DNA from: Pseudomonadota bacterium
GTDB lineage: Bacteria; Pseudomonadota; Gammaproteobacteria; Steroidobacterales; Steroidobacteraceae
DNA length: 64,000 nucleotides
Assembly (NCBI GenBank): GCA_018241525.1
Contig: JAFEDR010000009.1
Span: 744,001-808,000, forward strand
Direction of reading: 5' to 3'
In this document: positions 1 to 7,696 of the stretch, piece after piece
Numbering within the stretch: position 1 is the stretch's first letter
Layout of the letters: each line of letters opens with the position of its first letter
The notes under the pieces: generated by a model
The model's input: only the letters and a program-made list of their open reading frames with translations
What the model was told of the DNA's origin: nothing
Database searches by the model: none
Translations under genes and position numbers: made by a program

Positions 1-244
1 CCTCGAGCTCCTCGGCGACCAGCATAGGCAGCGAGGTGTGCGTGCCCTGGCCCATCTCGACCTTCGGCAGGATCAGCGTGATAGCGCCGTCGCCGCCGAT
101 CCGCACGTAGGCGTTCAGCGCCGCGGCCGCCGGGCCGGCGGCGCGCGCGCCGACCGGTACGCCGACGAGCAGGGCGCCGCCGGCAGCGAGCGACACCTCG
201 AGGAAGCGGCGGCGATCCGGTGAGACAGGCCGATCGGTCCTCAT
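1..244 (-). CDS. Molybdopterin-dependent oxidoreductase beta subunit (isoquinoline 1-oxidoreductase type), N-terminal part
   Basis: Only the first 81 codons lie in the window; the gene runs off the left edge. The ATG at 244 opens a frame with a Tat-type leader (RRRFLEV near residue 11, then a hydrophobic stretch and an Ala-rich cleavage region). This is followed by a segment typical of the large molybdopterin-binding subunit of isoquinoline 1-oxidoreductase and aldehyde dehydrogenase-like enzymes, including VEMGQGTHTSLPML. Such proteins hydroxylate N-heterocycles or aldehydes in the periplasm with a [2Fe-2S] alpha subunit, normally encoded upstream. Here the upstream neighbour, 23 nt away on the same strand, is ada, so the partner subunit must be elsewhere or beyond the edge. 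The family call is from the N-terminus only; substrate is unknown. Confidence 0.75.
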   Translation of the reverse strand, partial: MRTDRPVSPDRRRFLEVSLAAGGALLVGVPVGARAAGPAAAALNAYVRIGGDGAITLILPKVEMGQGTHTSLPMLVAEELE

Positions 245-267
245 GGCGTCCCCTCGCTGTGGAACGC

Positions 268-1389
268 CTATCTTGCCGCAACCGCCGGGCGGGTGGCGAC
301 CGGGCGCGCCGCCTGGCGTTCCGCATCGAGCAGCGCGCGCTTGCGCTCGAGCCCCCAGCGGTAGCCGCCGAGACCGCCATCGCCGCGCAGCACGCGGTGG
401 CAGGGCACCAGCACCGCCACCCGGTTGGCGGCGCAGGCGGAGGCCGCCGCCCGGACCGCGCGCGGTGCCCCGATCCCGGCGGCGACCTCGCTGTAGCTGA
501 GCACATCGCCCGCCGGGATGCCGAGCAGGAACCGCCAGACGCGGACCTGGAAGGCCGTCCCGCGCAGGTCGAGCGGCAGGTCCGGGCGCGGCGCGCGGCG
601 CGCCAGGTGGGCCTCGAACGCCGCGATCCAGGCGTCGAGCTCCGCCGAGCCTGCCTGCGCGGACGGCCGCAGCGTCGCGCGCGGGAACTCGGCGGCGAGT
701 GCCGCGCGCAGCTCGGCCTCGTCGCGGCCGAACTGCGCGAAGCACACGCCGCGGTCGGTGGCCGCCATCATCAGCGGCCCGAGCGCCGTGCTGCGGCACG
801 CGTAGGCGATCGCCTCGCCGGCGCCACCCGCGCGGTAGGCGGAAGGCGTCATGCCGAGGTGCCGCGAGGCCTCGCCGTAGACCCGGCTCGTCGAGGAGAA
901 GCCCGCCTCGCCGATCGCCTCGAGCACCGGTTCGCCGCGCTTCAGGCCGAGCTTCAGGCGGCCGAGCCGCAGACCGTCCTGGAATGCCTTGGGCGAGACG
1001 CCGAAGTGCGCCTGGAAGCGCCGCTGGAAGTGGGCCGGCGACAGGCTCGCGCGCGCCGCGAGCCGCGCGAGCGGCAGCGACTCGCCGGCGTGCTCGGCGA
1101 TGAACCGGGCGACCGCCTCGAGGCGGCCGGCCGCCGGATCACGGGTGCCCGCCGGATGGCAGCGCTTGCAGGCGCGAAAGCCGGCTGCTTCGGCGGCGGC
1201 GGGCGTCGCGAAGAAGCGCACGTTCGCGCGCAGCGGACGGCGCGAGGCGCAGGACGGCCGGCAGTAGACGTGCGTCGAGGCGACGCCGTAGCAGAACGCG
1301 CCGTCGGCGCGGGCGTCGCGGCTCGCGATCGCGCGCCAGCGGCTGGCATCGTCGGCAAAGCGCTTCGGGGCTGGCATCGTGGGGTGCAT
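268..1389 (-). CDS. ada: Ada: bifunctional methylphosphotriester/O6-methylguanine methyltransferase and transcriptional activator
   Basis: 373 residues with the full Ada layout. The N-terminal zinc domain has four Cys at 43, 47, 74 and 77, matching E. coli C38/C42/C69/C72; Cys43 would take the methyl group from phosphotriesters. An AraC-type helix-turn-helix follows (about 90-185), then the O6-methylguanine methyltransferase domain with the active-site PCHR at 329-332 and the downstream GGLGGYRWG segment. The protein repairs alkylated DNA and, when methylated, activates the adaptive response. The start at 1389 gives MHPTMPAP; the second Met (1377) is equally possible. It is followed by the oxidoreductase gene on the same strand, with no alkB or alkA visible nearby. 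Confidence 0.95.
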   Translation of the reverse strand: MHPTMPAPKRFADDASRWRAIASRDARADGAFCYGVASTHVYCRPSCASRRPLRANVRFFATPAAAEAAGFRACKRCHPAGTRDPAAGRLEAVARFIAEHAGESLPLARLAARASLSPAHFQRRFQAHFGVSPKAFQDGLRLGRLKLGLKRGEPVLEAIGEAGFSSTSRVYGEASRHLGMTPSAYRAGGAGEAIAYACRSTALGPLMMAATDRGVCFAQFGRDEAELRAALAAEFPRATLRPSAQAGSAELDAWIAAFEAHLARRAPRPDLPLDLRGTAFQVRVWRFLLGIPAGDVLSYSEVAAGIGAPRAVRAAASACAANRVAVLVPCHRVLRGDGGLGGYRWGLERKRALLDAERQAARPVATRPAVAAR

Positions 1390-1485
1390 TCTAGGCTCCT
1401 GGCAGGGCGTGGACCGTGCGCAGAGCCTAGGCGCGACGAGCGCGCGGGGCGCTCCGCTTCTTGCGCACGCGCTCCGGGCGCCGTG

Positions 1486-2055
1486 TCAGGGCGAAGGCGT
1501 TGGCCGTGCCACGAGGTGCAGGCTGATGGTGACGTCGTCGCTCGCGAACGGCAGCACGCCGCCGAGGCCGAACGCCGCGCGCGAGACGAGCGCGCTCGCC
1601 TCGACCTCGAGCGAGCCTGCGGCGCGGCGGAGGCGTGCGTCGAGCACCACGGGACGCGACGTGCCGCGCAGCGTCAGCGTGCCGAAGCAGCGCCGCGCGT
1701 CGCCGGCCTCGGACTCGCTGCGCTCGGCGGCGAAGCGGATCTCGGGGTGGTGGGCGGCGTCGAAGAAGCGCGGCGACAGCAGTTCGCTGCGCCAGAAGGC
1801 CGGCTTGGACTCGAGGGTCGAGACCGGGATCGCCATCGTCACGACGAGCTCGCGTGCATCGTCGAGGTCGACGGCAAGGTCGCCCGTGACCGCGCGAAAA
1901 CGGCCGCCGAGGCTGAACAGGCCGAGATAGCGCACCTTGAAGTCGACCCACGACTGGGCGCCGTCGACCGCGTAGCGCTGGGTGGCGGCGATCGCCGGTG
2001 CCGAGGCCCCGAGCGCCACGGACGCTGCCAGCGCCATCAACGCTCGGATTGCCAT
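1486..2055 (-). CDS. YceI family periplasmic protein
   Basis: 189 residues starting at the ATG at 2055, which is preceded by a good GGAGGAAA ribosome-binding site. Residues 1-24 form a signal peptide ending in Ala-x-Ala. The rest matches the YceI-like lipocalin-fold family: an early YAVDGAQSWVDFKVRYLG segment, a central TLRGTSRPVVLDA strand pair and a C-terminal SDDVTISLHL strand. These proteins bind isoprenoid or other amphiphilic molecules in a beta-barrel; the ligand here is unknown. It is divergent from the beta-barrel gene at 2139, with 83 nt between the starts. A longer open frame extends upstream, but it is antisense to that gene and has no ribosome-binding site. Confidence 0.85.
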   Translation of the reverse strand: MAIRALMALAASVALGASAPAIAATQRYAVDGAQSWVDFKVRYLGLFSLGGRFRAVTGDLAVDLDDARELVVTMAIPVSTLESKPAFWRSELLSPRFFDAAHHPEIRFAAERSESEAGDARRCFGTLTLRGTSRPVVLDARLRRAAGSLEVEASALVSRAAFGLGGVLPFASDDVTISLHLVARPTPSP

Positions 2056-2138
2056 CGACGTTTCCTCCGCGCCTCGCGCGAGGCCGATACTGCGCCTCCG
2101 GACCGTCACCGTATACTTTGAACCATGGGCCCCACGGC

Positions 2139-2870
2139 ATGAACCGCCGCGCCGCATTCGCACGCACCGCGCTCGGTCTCGCCGCGACGCTCGCGCTGAC
2201 GGCGTCGGCGGCGCGCGCCGACGGCCCGTGGAGCGGGACCGTGACGGCCGCGACCGACTACGTCTTCCGCGGCGTCTCGCAGACCTACGGCGGCGCGGCG
2301 CTGCAGGCCGGGGCGAGCTACCAGCACGATGCCGGCTGGTTCGGCGGCGCCTGGGCCTCCAACGTGGATCCCTTCCCGGGCGGATCGGGTTCAGTCGAGC
2401 TCGACCTGTACGCCGGTTACGTGCGCACGTTCGCCGGCGACTGGTCGGCGCGCGCCTCGTACACGCGCTACCAGTACGTGTGGGACCCTCGGCCGCGGCC
2501 GTACGATTACGGCGAGTTCGCGGTGACGGTGTCCTTCCGTGACCTCGTGGCCGCGACCGTTTCGTACGAGCCGGACACCACCCGCTACGCGACGCCAGGC
2601 TATGCCCGCGGGCGGGCCTCGACCGCCTACGAGCTGAGTGCGCGCTGGCCGCTGCGGCACGGTCTCGCGCTGACGGCGAGCGGCGGCTACTACGACCTCG
2701 AACGCGTCTACGGCACCCACTACCTCGCTGGCAGCGCCGGCCTGCACTACGAGTGGCGCCGCCTCGCGCTCGAACTGACGCGCTTCTACGCGGACGGGGC
2801 GGTGCGCCGGCTCTACGAGGACGCGAGCGCCGATGGGCGCTGGGTGCTGTCGGCCAGCTACCGCTTCTGA
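2139..2870 (+). CDS. Outer-membrane beta-barrel protein, Gcw_chp/TIGR02001-like
   Basis: 243 residues. Residues 1-27 are a signal peptide (RR, hydrophobic core, ARA cleavage). The mature protein opens with WSGTVTAATDYVFRGVSQT, the signature of the Gcw_chp/TIGR02001 family, and continues as alternating amphipathic strands rich in Tyr, ending in the terminal Phe of SASYRF as expected for BAM-assembled barrels. Function within the family is unknown. A TATACT box at 2112-2117 lies just upstream and could be the -10 of a promoter with a very short leader. I chose the ATG at 2139; an in-frame ATG 15 nt upstream of another reading possibility gives only a few more residues. Confidence 0.75.
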   Translation: MNRRAAFARTALGLAATLALTASAARADGPWSGTVTAATDYVFRGVSQTYGGAALQAGASYQHDAGWFGGAWASNVDPFPGGSGSVELDLYAGYVRTFAGDWSARASYTRYQYVWDPRPRPYDYGEFAVTVSFRDLVAATVSYEPDTTRYATPGYARGRASTAYELSARWPLRHGLALTASGGYYDLERVYGTHYLAGSAGLHYEWRRLALELTRFYADGAVRRLYEDASADGRWVLSASYRF

Positions 2871-2960
2871 CCGCGGGCGGCCACTTGAACCGCGGGCCGC
2901 TGCCGAGGAACCTACGGAAGGCCGACCCCTGCCCGGCGGCCCGGTTCGCGAGGCAAGACA

Positions 2961-3560
2961 TTGGATTTCATTGGAAAAACTTCGGATGGCGGCAGCGCCT
3001 CGCGGGCCGGCAATGACCTCGAGCGCGAATTGCTGCGGCGCATCAGCAGCGGCGACCGCGACGCCTTCCGCGACCTGTACCTGCGCTACCACCGCCGCCT
3101 CGCCCGCTTCCTGACGCGGCTGACGCACCGCTACGAGGACGCCGAGGAGGTCATCAACGACACGCTGTGGATCGTCTGGCAACGCGCCGGCGAGTTCCGC
3201 GACGCCTCGCGGGTCTCGACCTGGATCATGGGCATCGCCTATCGGCGGGCACTGAAGCTGATCCGTCGCGCGCAGACGCACGCGCGCGCGATGTCGCTCG
3301 AGGTGCTCGACGCCGAGCCCGTCGCGCGCGATGCGATCGAGGCGACGCTCGAGCGCGAGGTGCTCGAGCGCCACCTCGCGCGGCTGCCGCTCGAGCAGCG
3401 GCTGGTGCTCGAATTCACCTACTACCTCGACCATTCCTGCGAGGAGGTCGCGGAGATCATGGAGTGCCCCGTGAACACCGTGAAGACGCGCATGTTCCAC
3501 GCGCGCCGCAAGCTGCGCATCCTGCTCAGCGAGGACCCGGCCGCCGGGAGGTCGCCATGA
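2961..3560 (+). CDS. ECF-type RNA polymerase sigma factor
   Basis: 199 residues from a TTG start. Region 2 is visible as ISSGDRDAFRDLYLRYHRRL followed by RYEDAEEVINDTLWIVWQ and a tryptophan-containing STWIMGIAYRRAL melting segment. Region 4 is the helix-turn-helix SCEEVAEIMECPVNTVKTRM near residues 158-178. There is no region 1 or 3, as in group IV sigma factors. The stop overlaps the next start (ATGA), and that gene is a zinc-finger anti-sigma factor, so this pair is a standard sigma/anti-sigma module. The TTG is the only plausible start before region 2; its ribosome-binding site is weak. Confidence 0.92.
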   Translation: MDFIGKTSDGGSASRAGNDLERELLRRISSGDRDAFRDLYLRYHRRLARFLTRLTHRYEDAEEVINDTLWIVWQRAGEFRDASRVSTWIMGIAYRRALKLIRRAQTHARAMSLEVLDAEPVARDAIEATLEREVLERHLARLPLEQRLVLEFTYYLDHSCEEVAEIMECPVNTVKTRMFHARRKLRILLSEDPAAGRSP

Positions 3561-4225
3561 GCGAGGACCTGGACGTCGGCGCCTGCGATTCGGAGGCCGC
3601 GCGGCTGCTGCCGTGGTATGCGACCGGCCGGCTCGGTGCGGCCGAGAGCGAGCGGGTCGGGCGTCACCTTGAGCATTGCGGCATCTGCCGCGCGGATCTC
3701 GCCCACGAGCAGGCGGTGCGCTCGGCGCTGCGCGCCGACGGCACGATCGAGTATGCGCCCCAGGCCGGGCTTGCGAAGACGCTGGCGCGCATCAACGAGC
3801 TCGGGCGCGAGCCGGATGCCGCCGCGGGCGCGCCGCCGGCGGCCGCGGCGCGGCGTGCCGGCACGACGCGCTGGCTGGCGGCCGCGGTCGTGGTACAGGC
3901 GGTGGGCCTCGGCCTGCTGGGTTCCGCGCTCTACGCGCGGCACTCGCCGCCGGCCGGCGAGTACGAGACCCTGTCGGCGCCGGCCGGCGCCGCCGCCGGT
4001 CCGCGCGTGCGCACGGTGTTCGACCCGTCGATGCCGCTCGGCGAGCTGCGCGGGCTGCTCGCCACGCACTCGCTCGTGATCGTCGACGGGCCAAGCGATG
4101 CGGGCGCGCTGACCCTCGCGGCGACCCGGCCGACGGATCCCGGCGCGCTGCTCGCGGGCCTGCGCGCCGATCGCCGGGTGTTGTTCGCGGAGCCGACCGG
4201 CCGCGACCCGGGCGGCGCCCGGTGA
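3557..4225 (+). CDS. Membrane-anchored ZAS-type anti-sigma factor with a prodomain-like periplasmic domain
   Basis: 222 residues, overlapping the sigma gene by 4 nt. The N-terminal cytoplasmic domain has the zinc-binding anti-sigma motif Hx3Cx2C (H37, C41, C44) and an upstream Cys10. One transmembrane segment spans about 106-125. The periplasmic C-terminus (about 145-215) reads like the alpha/beta fold of subtilase prodomains: RVRTVFDPSMPLGELRGLL, then a VDGPSDAGALTLA strand, then LLAGLRADRRVLFAEP. That last resemblance is my reading of pattern, not a computed match. The protein should hold the sigma factor at the membrane. The next gene is an S8 protease that carries a similar segment before its catalytic domain. 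Confidence 0.88.
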   Translation: MSEDLDVGACDSEAARLLPWYATGRLGAAESERVGRHLEHCGICRADLAHEQAVRSALRADGTIEYAPQAGLAKTLARINELGREPDAAAGAPPAAAARRAGTTRWLAAAVVVQAVGLGLLGSALYARHSPPAGEYETLSAPAGAAAGPRVRTVFDPSMPLGELRGLLATHSLVIVDGPSDAGALTLAATRPTDPGALLAGLRADRRVLFAEPTGRDPGGAR

Positions 4226-5514
4226 GGCGAACCGCGGCGCTGTGCTGCCTGCTGCTGCTGCTCGGCGGCTGCGCGGCGGGCCCGCCGCCGCCGATGGCGC
4301 GCGCGCTGCCGGCGCAGGTGCGCGACCGCCCGGAGCGCTACCTGGTCGTGACGGTGCGCAATCCCGTCGTGCTGCCGACGCCGAGCGCCGCCTCGACGCC
4401 CCGCGGCTATGGCGGCGCGCGCTACGCGGTCGGTGGCGCAGCGCGGGCCGCGAGCCGCGGTCTGGCCGCGGACTACGCGCTCGAGGAGATCTCCGGCTGG
4501 CCGATCGCGGTGCTCGGCGTGCACTGCCTCGTGTACGCGATCCCGGCCGGCGCCGACCCGGCGCGCCTCGTCGAATCGCTCGGTCGCGACCGGCGGGTCG
4601 AGTCGGTGCAGCCGCTGCTGGCCTTCGCCGGCCAGTCGGGCGACTACAACGATCCGTACGCCGAGCTGCAGCGCAACCTCGTGCAGCTCGCGGTACCGGC
4701 GGCCCAAGCGCTGACGCGCGGCGCGGGCGTGCGTGTCGCGGTGATCGACACCGGCGTCGACGTCGGCCACCCGGATCTCCGGCCGCACGGCGCCACGGCC
4801 CGCAACTTCGTCGACGCGGACGCCGGGCAGTTCCGCGCGGACGCGCACGGTACGGCGGTCGCCGGCATCATCGCCGCCGTGCCGAACAACGGCCTCGGCA
4901 TCGTCGGCGTCGCACCCGACGTCGAGCTGCTGGCACTGAAGGCCTGCTGGCAGACCGAGCGCCCGGGGACGCCGGCGGTGTGCAACTCGTTCACGCTCGC
5001 GCAGGCGCTCGCGGCGGCGATCGACGCGCACGCCGATGTCATCAACCTGAGCCTCGCCGGGCCGAGCGATCCGTTGCTGACGCGGCTCGTGCGCCGGGCG
5101 CTCGAGGGCGGCGCGATCGTGGTCGGCGCCGTGCCGCGCGACGGCGCCCACGACCGCTTCCCGGTCGACGTCGAGGGCGTGATCGCGGTCGACACGCTCG
5201 ATGCCGCGGCCCCGGCGGCGGGCACGGTGCGCGCACCGGGGCGCGACGTGCTGTCGCTCGCGCCGGTCGGCCACTACGACTTCTTCTCGGGCAGTTCGCT
5301 CGCCACCGCCCAGGTGACCGGACTGGTCGCGCTGCTGCGTGCCGAGTCACCGCGCCTGACGGGCGCGCAGGCGGCACGGCTGCTGATCGACAGCGCGGCC
5401 GGCGGCGCCCCGAACGCCTGCGCGGCGCTCGCCGGGCTGTTGCACCGCGACGCCTGCGGACATCCGGGCGAGGCAAGGCTGAGTGACACGACGACCCGCG
5501 GGAGGGTGCCTTGA
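4222..5514 (+). CDS. S8 (subtilisin-family) serine protease, lipoprotein
   Basis: 430 residues from the GTG at 4222, overlapping the anti-sigma stop as GTGA. The leader ends in LLLLLGGC, a lipobox with Cys17, so the protein is probably lipid-anchored. Residues about 85-135 look like a prodomain (VYAIPAGADPARLVESL, then DRRVESVQP). The subtilase domain has Asp176 (AVIDTGVDVGHPDL), His209 (AHGTAVAG) and Ser359 (SGSSLATAQVTG). The usual oxyanion-hole AAGN is not seen: the aligned stretch is VVGAVPRDG, and the Pro after the catalytic serine motif is Gln. Activity may therefore be altered. Position in a sigma/anti-sigma operon suggests a role in signalling or in the stress response controlled by the sigma factor. 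Confidence 0.88.
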   Translation: MRRTAALCCLLLLLGGCAAGPPPPMARALPAQVRDRPERYLVVTVRNPVVLPTPSAASTPRGYGGARYAVGGAARAASRGLAADYALEEISGWPIAVLGVHCLVYAIPAGADPARLVESLGRDRRVESVQPLLAFAGQSGDYNDPYAELQRNLVQLAVPAAQALTRGAGVRVAVIDTGVDVGHPDLRPHGATARNFVDADAGQFRADAHGTAVAGIIAAVPNNGLGIVGVAPDVELLALKACWQTERPGTPAVCNSFTLAQALAAAIDAHADVINLSLAGPSDPLLTRLVRRALEGGAIVVGAVPRDGAHDRFPVDVEGVIAVDTLDAAAPAAGTVRAPGRDVLSLAPVGHYDFFSGSSLATAQVTGLVALLRAESPRLTGAQAARLLIDSAAGGAPNACAALAGLLHRDACGHPGEARLSDTTTRGRVP

Positions 5515-5915
5515 GCGATGCAGACTTCGGACGGGGCGGCGAGGCGCGCTGGTGGACGGCCTGGCCTCGCGCGATGCTCGGTGACTGGCGCGAGCTCAGG
5601 GTTGCGCGGCGCGAGAGCCACGAGTCGCTGCGCGCGTACCGCGACGTCGAGGCCGCCCAGCCGGGGCTCGCCGGTCTCGAGCGCCTGGGGGCGGTGGTCG
5701 CGCGACGCACCGGCCTCGATGCGGCCGGCGTCAGCCGCGTGCTGCGTCACGCCGAGGAAAGCTTCGCGAGCTGGCCGACCGAGCGGCCGCTGCGGCTGCG
5801 GGACGTGGTCCAGTACCTGGTCGTCGAAGAATGCCTGCGCGCCGACCCGACGCGGGTCGGCACCCGCACGCGGCTGACCACGGTGATCGCCGAGGTAATC
5901 CCCGACAACCTGTGA
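5511..5915 (+). CDS. Small protein of unknown function, last gene of the sigma/anti-sigma/protease operon
   Basis: 134 residues from a TTG start that overlaps the protease stop as TTGA. A GGGAGGG ribosome-binding site 6 nt upstream supports this start over any later one. No signal peptide or membrane segment is seen. The sequence is charged and mostly helical, with Trp-rich WWTAWP near the start and an RLRDVVQYLVVEECL helix near residue 95. I do not recognise the family. Its coupled position suggests it belongs to the same pathway as the sigma factor, possibly as a cytoplasmic partner. Confidence 0.75.
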   Translation: MSDADFGRGGEARWWTAWPRAMLGDWRELRVARRESHESLRAYRDVEAAQPGLAGLERLGAVVARRTGLDAAGVSRVLRHAEESFASWPTERPLRLRDVVQYLVVEECLRADPTRVGTRTRLTTVIAEVIPDNL

Positions 5916-5921
5916 CGGATG

Positions 5922-5941
5922 CGCAGCGTATAGTCGCTGCG
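5922..5941. promoter_or_regulatory. Inverted repeat around a TATAGT box
   Basis: Seven-base arms CGCAGCG and CGCTGCG flank the hexamer TATAGT (5929-5934). The loop is a good -10 sequence for the TPP-enzyme gene starting at 5976, and the arms could be an operator. No convincing -35 is visible, so the same bases could instead be a small terminator hairpin for the operon ending at 5915. Confidence 0.3.
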
Positions 5942-5975
5942 TGCGCGAACCGACGACTGCGCGCGGCGCCGGACG

Positions 5976-7625
5976 GTGACCGCGACCTCTTCAGGACCGG
6001 CCCCAATGCTCACCGGGGGCGAGGCGCTCGTCGAGGCGCTGCTGGCGCACGGCGTCGATACGGTGTTCGCGCTACCCGGGGTACAGACCTATGGACTGCT
6101 CGACGCGCTGAAGCGCGCCGAGGGCCGGATCCGCGTGATCGCGCCGCGCCACGAGCAGACCTGCGCGTACCTGGCGCTCGGCTACGCGCAGGCGACCGGC
6201 CGTCCGGCGGTGTTCTCGGTGGTGCCCGGCCCGGGCCTGCTGAACGCCTCGGCCGGATTGCTGACGGCGTTCGGCCGCAACCTGCCGGTGCTGTGCCTCA
6301 CCGGCGAGGTGCCCTCGGCCTGGCTCGGCAAGGGCCGTGGCCACCTGCACGAGATGCCCGACCAGCTCGCGATGCTGCGCCAGGTCACGAAGTGGTCGGC
6401 GCTGATCCCGGAGCCGGCGCAGGCGCCGGCGCTGGTCGCGGAGGCATTCCGGCAGATGCAGAGCGGGCGCCCGGGACCGGTCGCGCTCGAGATGCCCTGG
6501 GATCACTTCCTGAAGCGCGCGCCGTGCGTCGCGGTCGCCCCGACCGGGCCGGAGCCTGCGCCGCGCGCGGAGCCGGCAGCGCTTGCCGAGGCCGCGCGCC
6601 TGCTCGCGAGCGCGCGCGCGCCGATGATCATGGTCGGCGGCGGCGCGGCCGCGGCCAGCGCCGAGGTGCGCGCGCTCGCCGAGCGGCTCGGCGCGCCGGT
6701 CGTGGCCTTCCGCACCGGCCTCGGCGTGCTGCCGTCCTCGCACGAGCTCGCGCACACGATCTTCTCCGGCCATGCGCTCTGGCCCGCCACCGACGTGCTG
6801 CTCGGGATCGGTACGCGCCTCGAGGTGCCGGACCTGCGCTGGCGCTCGCGGCCGGCCGGGCTACGCACCGTCCGCATCGACATCGACGCGCGCGAGTTCG
6901 GCCGCGCGACGACCGACGTGGCGCTGCATGGCGATGCCGCCGCAACCGCGGCCGCGCTCGATGCCGAGCTCGCCGCGCTCGTGCCCGTGCCGCGGCCCGG
7001 CCGGCGCGCAGCCTCCGCGGTCGCGCGTGCGGCGGCGGCCGAGCGCCTCGCGTCGCTGCGGCCGCAGATCGACTACCTGCGCGCAATCCGCGCCGCGCTG
7101 CCCGCGGACGGCTACTTCGTCGACGAGATGTGCCAGGTCGGCTACGTGTCGTGGCTGGGCCTGCCGGTCGAGGCGCCCGGGCAGCTGGTGACCACCGGGC
7201 ACCAGGGCACGCTCGGCTACGGCTTTCCGACTGCGCTCGGCGTGAAGCTCGCGCGGCCCGGCCGGGCCGTCGTCTCGGTCGCGGGCGACGGCGGCTTCCT
7301 GTTCGCCTGTGCCGAGCTTGCGACCGCGCGCCAGTACCGGATCGGCGTGGTGGTCGTGCTGTTCGACAACGGCGCCTTCGGCAACGTGCGCCGCGACCAG
7401 CAGCAGCTCTTTGGCCGCGTGATCGGTGCCGAGCTCGACAACCCGGACTTCCTCGCGCTCGGCGCCGCCTTCGGCGTGACGACGCTGCGCGTCGAGTCGC
7501 CGGCGGCGCTCGAGCTCGAGCTGCGCGCCGCGTTCGGGCGGGACACCCCGACGCTGCTCGTCGTGCCCGTCGACCGCGAGGTCGAACCGTCGCCCTGGGA
7601 CCTGATCCTGCCCGGCGGTCGCTGA
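5976..7625 (+). CDS. Thiamine-diphosphate-dependent enzyme of the acetolactate synthase/decarboxylase family
   Basis: 549 residues, GTG start; an in-frame ATG at 6006 is an alternative. The N-terminal PYR domain carries the cofactor-activating glutamate in RHEQTCAYLALGYAQATGRPA (Glu60) and a GPGLLNA loop. A central domain spans about 185-330. The C-terminal PP domain has the GDG motif (GDGGFLFA at about 437) with the downstream NGAFGN that completes the metal/diphosphate site. Length and domain order fit acetolactate synthase, benzoylformate decarboxylase and related enzymes. No small regulatory subunit (ilvN) or ilvC is adjacent, so biosynthetic acetolactate synthase is unlikely. It opens a run of same-strand catabolic-type genes. 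The exact reaction cannot be read from sequence. Confidence 0.85.
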   Translation: MTATSSGPAPMLTGGEALVEALLAHGVDTVFALPGVQTYGLLDALKRAEGRIRVIAPRHEQTCAYLALGYAQATGRPAVFSVVPGPGLLNASAGLLTAFGRNLPVLCLTGEVPSAWLGKGRGHLHEMPDQLAMLRQVTKWSALIPEPAQAPALVAEAFRQMQSGRPGPVALEMPWDHFLKRAPCVAVAPTGPEPAPRAEPAALAEAARLLASARAPMIMVGGGAAAASAEVRALAERLGAPVVAFRTGLGVLPSSHELAHTIFSGHALWPATDVLLGIGTRLEVPDLRWRSRPAGLRTVRIDIDAREFGRATTDVALHGDAAATAAALDAELAALVPVPRPGRRAASAVARAAAAERLASLRPQIDYLRAIRAALPADGYFVDEMCQVGYVSWLGLPVEAPGQLVTTGHQGTLGYGFPTALGVKLARPGRAVVSVAGDGGFLFACAELATARQYRIGVVVVLFDNGAFGNVRRDQQQLFGRVIGAELDNPDFLALGAAFGVTTLRVESPAALELELRAAFGRDTPTLLVVPVDREVEPSPWDLILPGGR

Positions 7626-7696
7626 CGCCGCGGCCGCGTGCGACGCGGCGCGGACTCCTTTAGAGTGCCCGGGCCCGGCCTCGGGGAGGAAGGACC

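Noticed and set aside
220..2121. Long plus-strand open frame over ada and yceI
   Set aside because: It is antisense to two clear genes, Arg/Ala/Gly-rich and without recognisable domains. High GC suppresses stop codons in all frames.
3931..5274. Long minus-strand open frame opposite the S8 protease
   Set aside because: Antisense to a gene with intact catalytic motifs; the translation is low-complexity.
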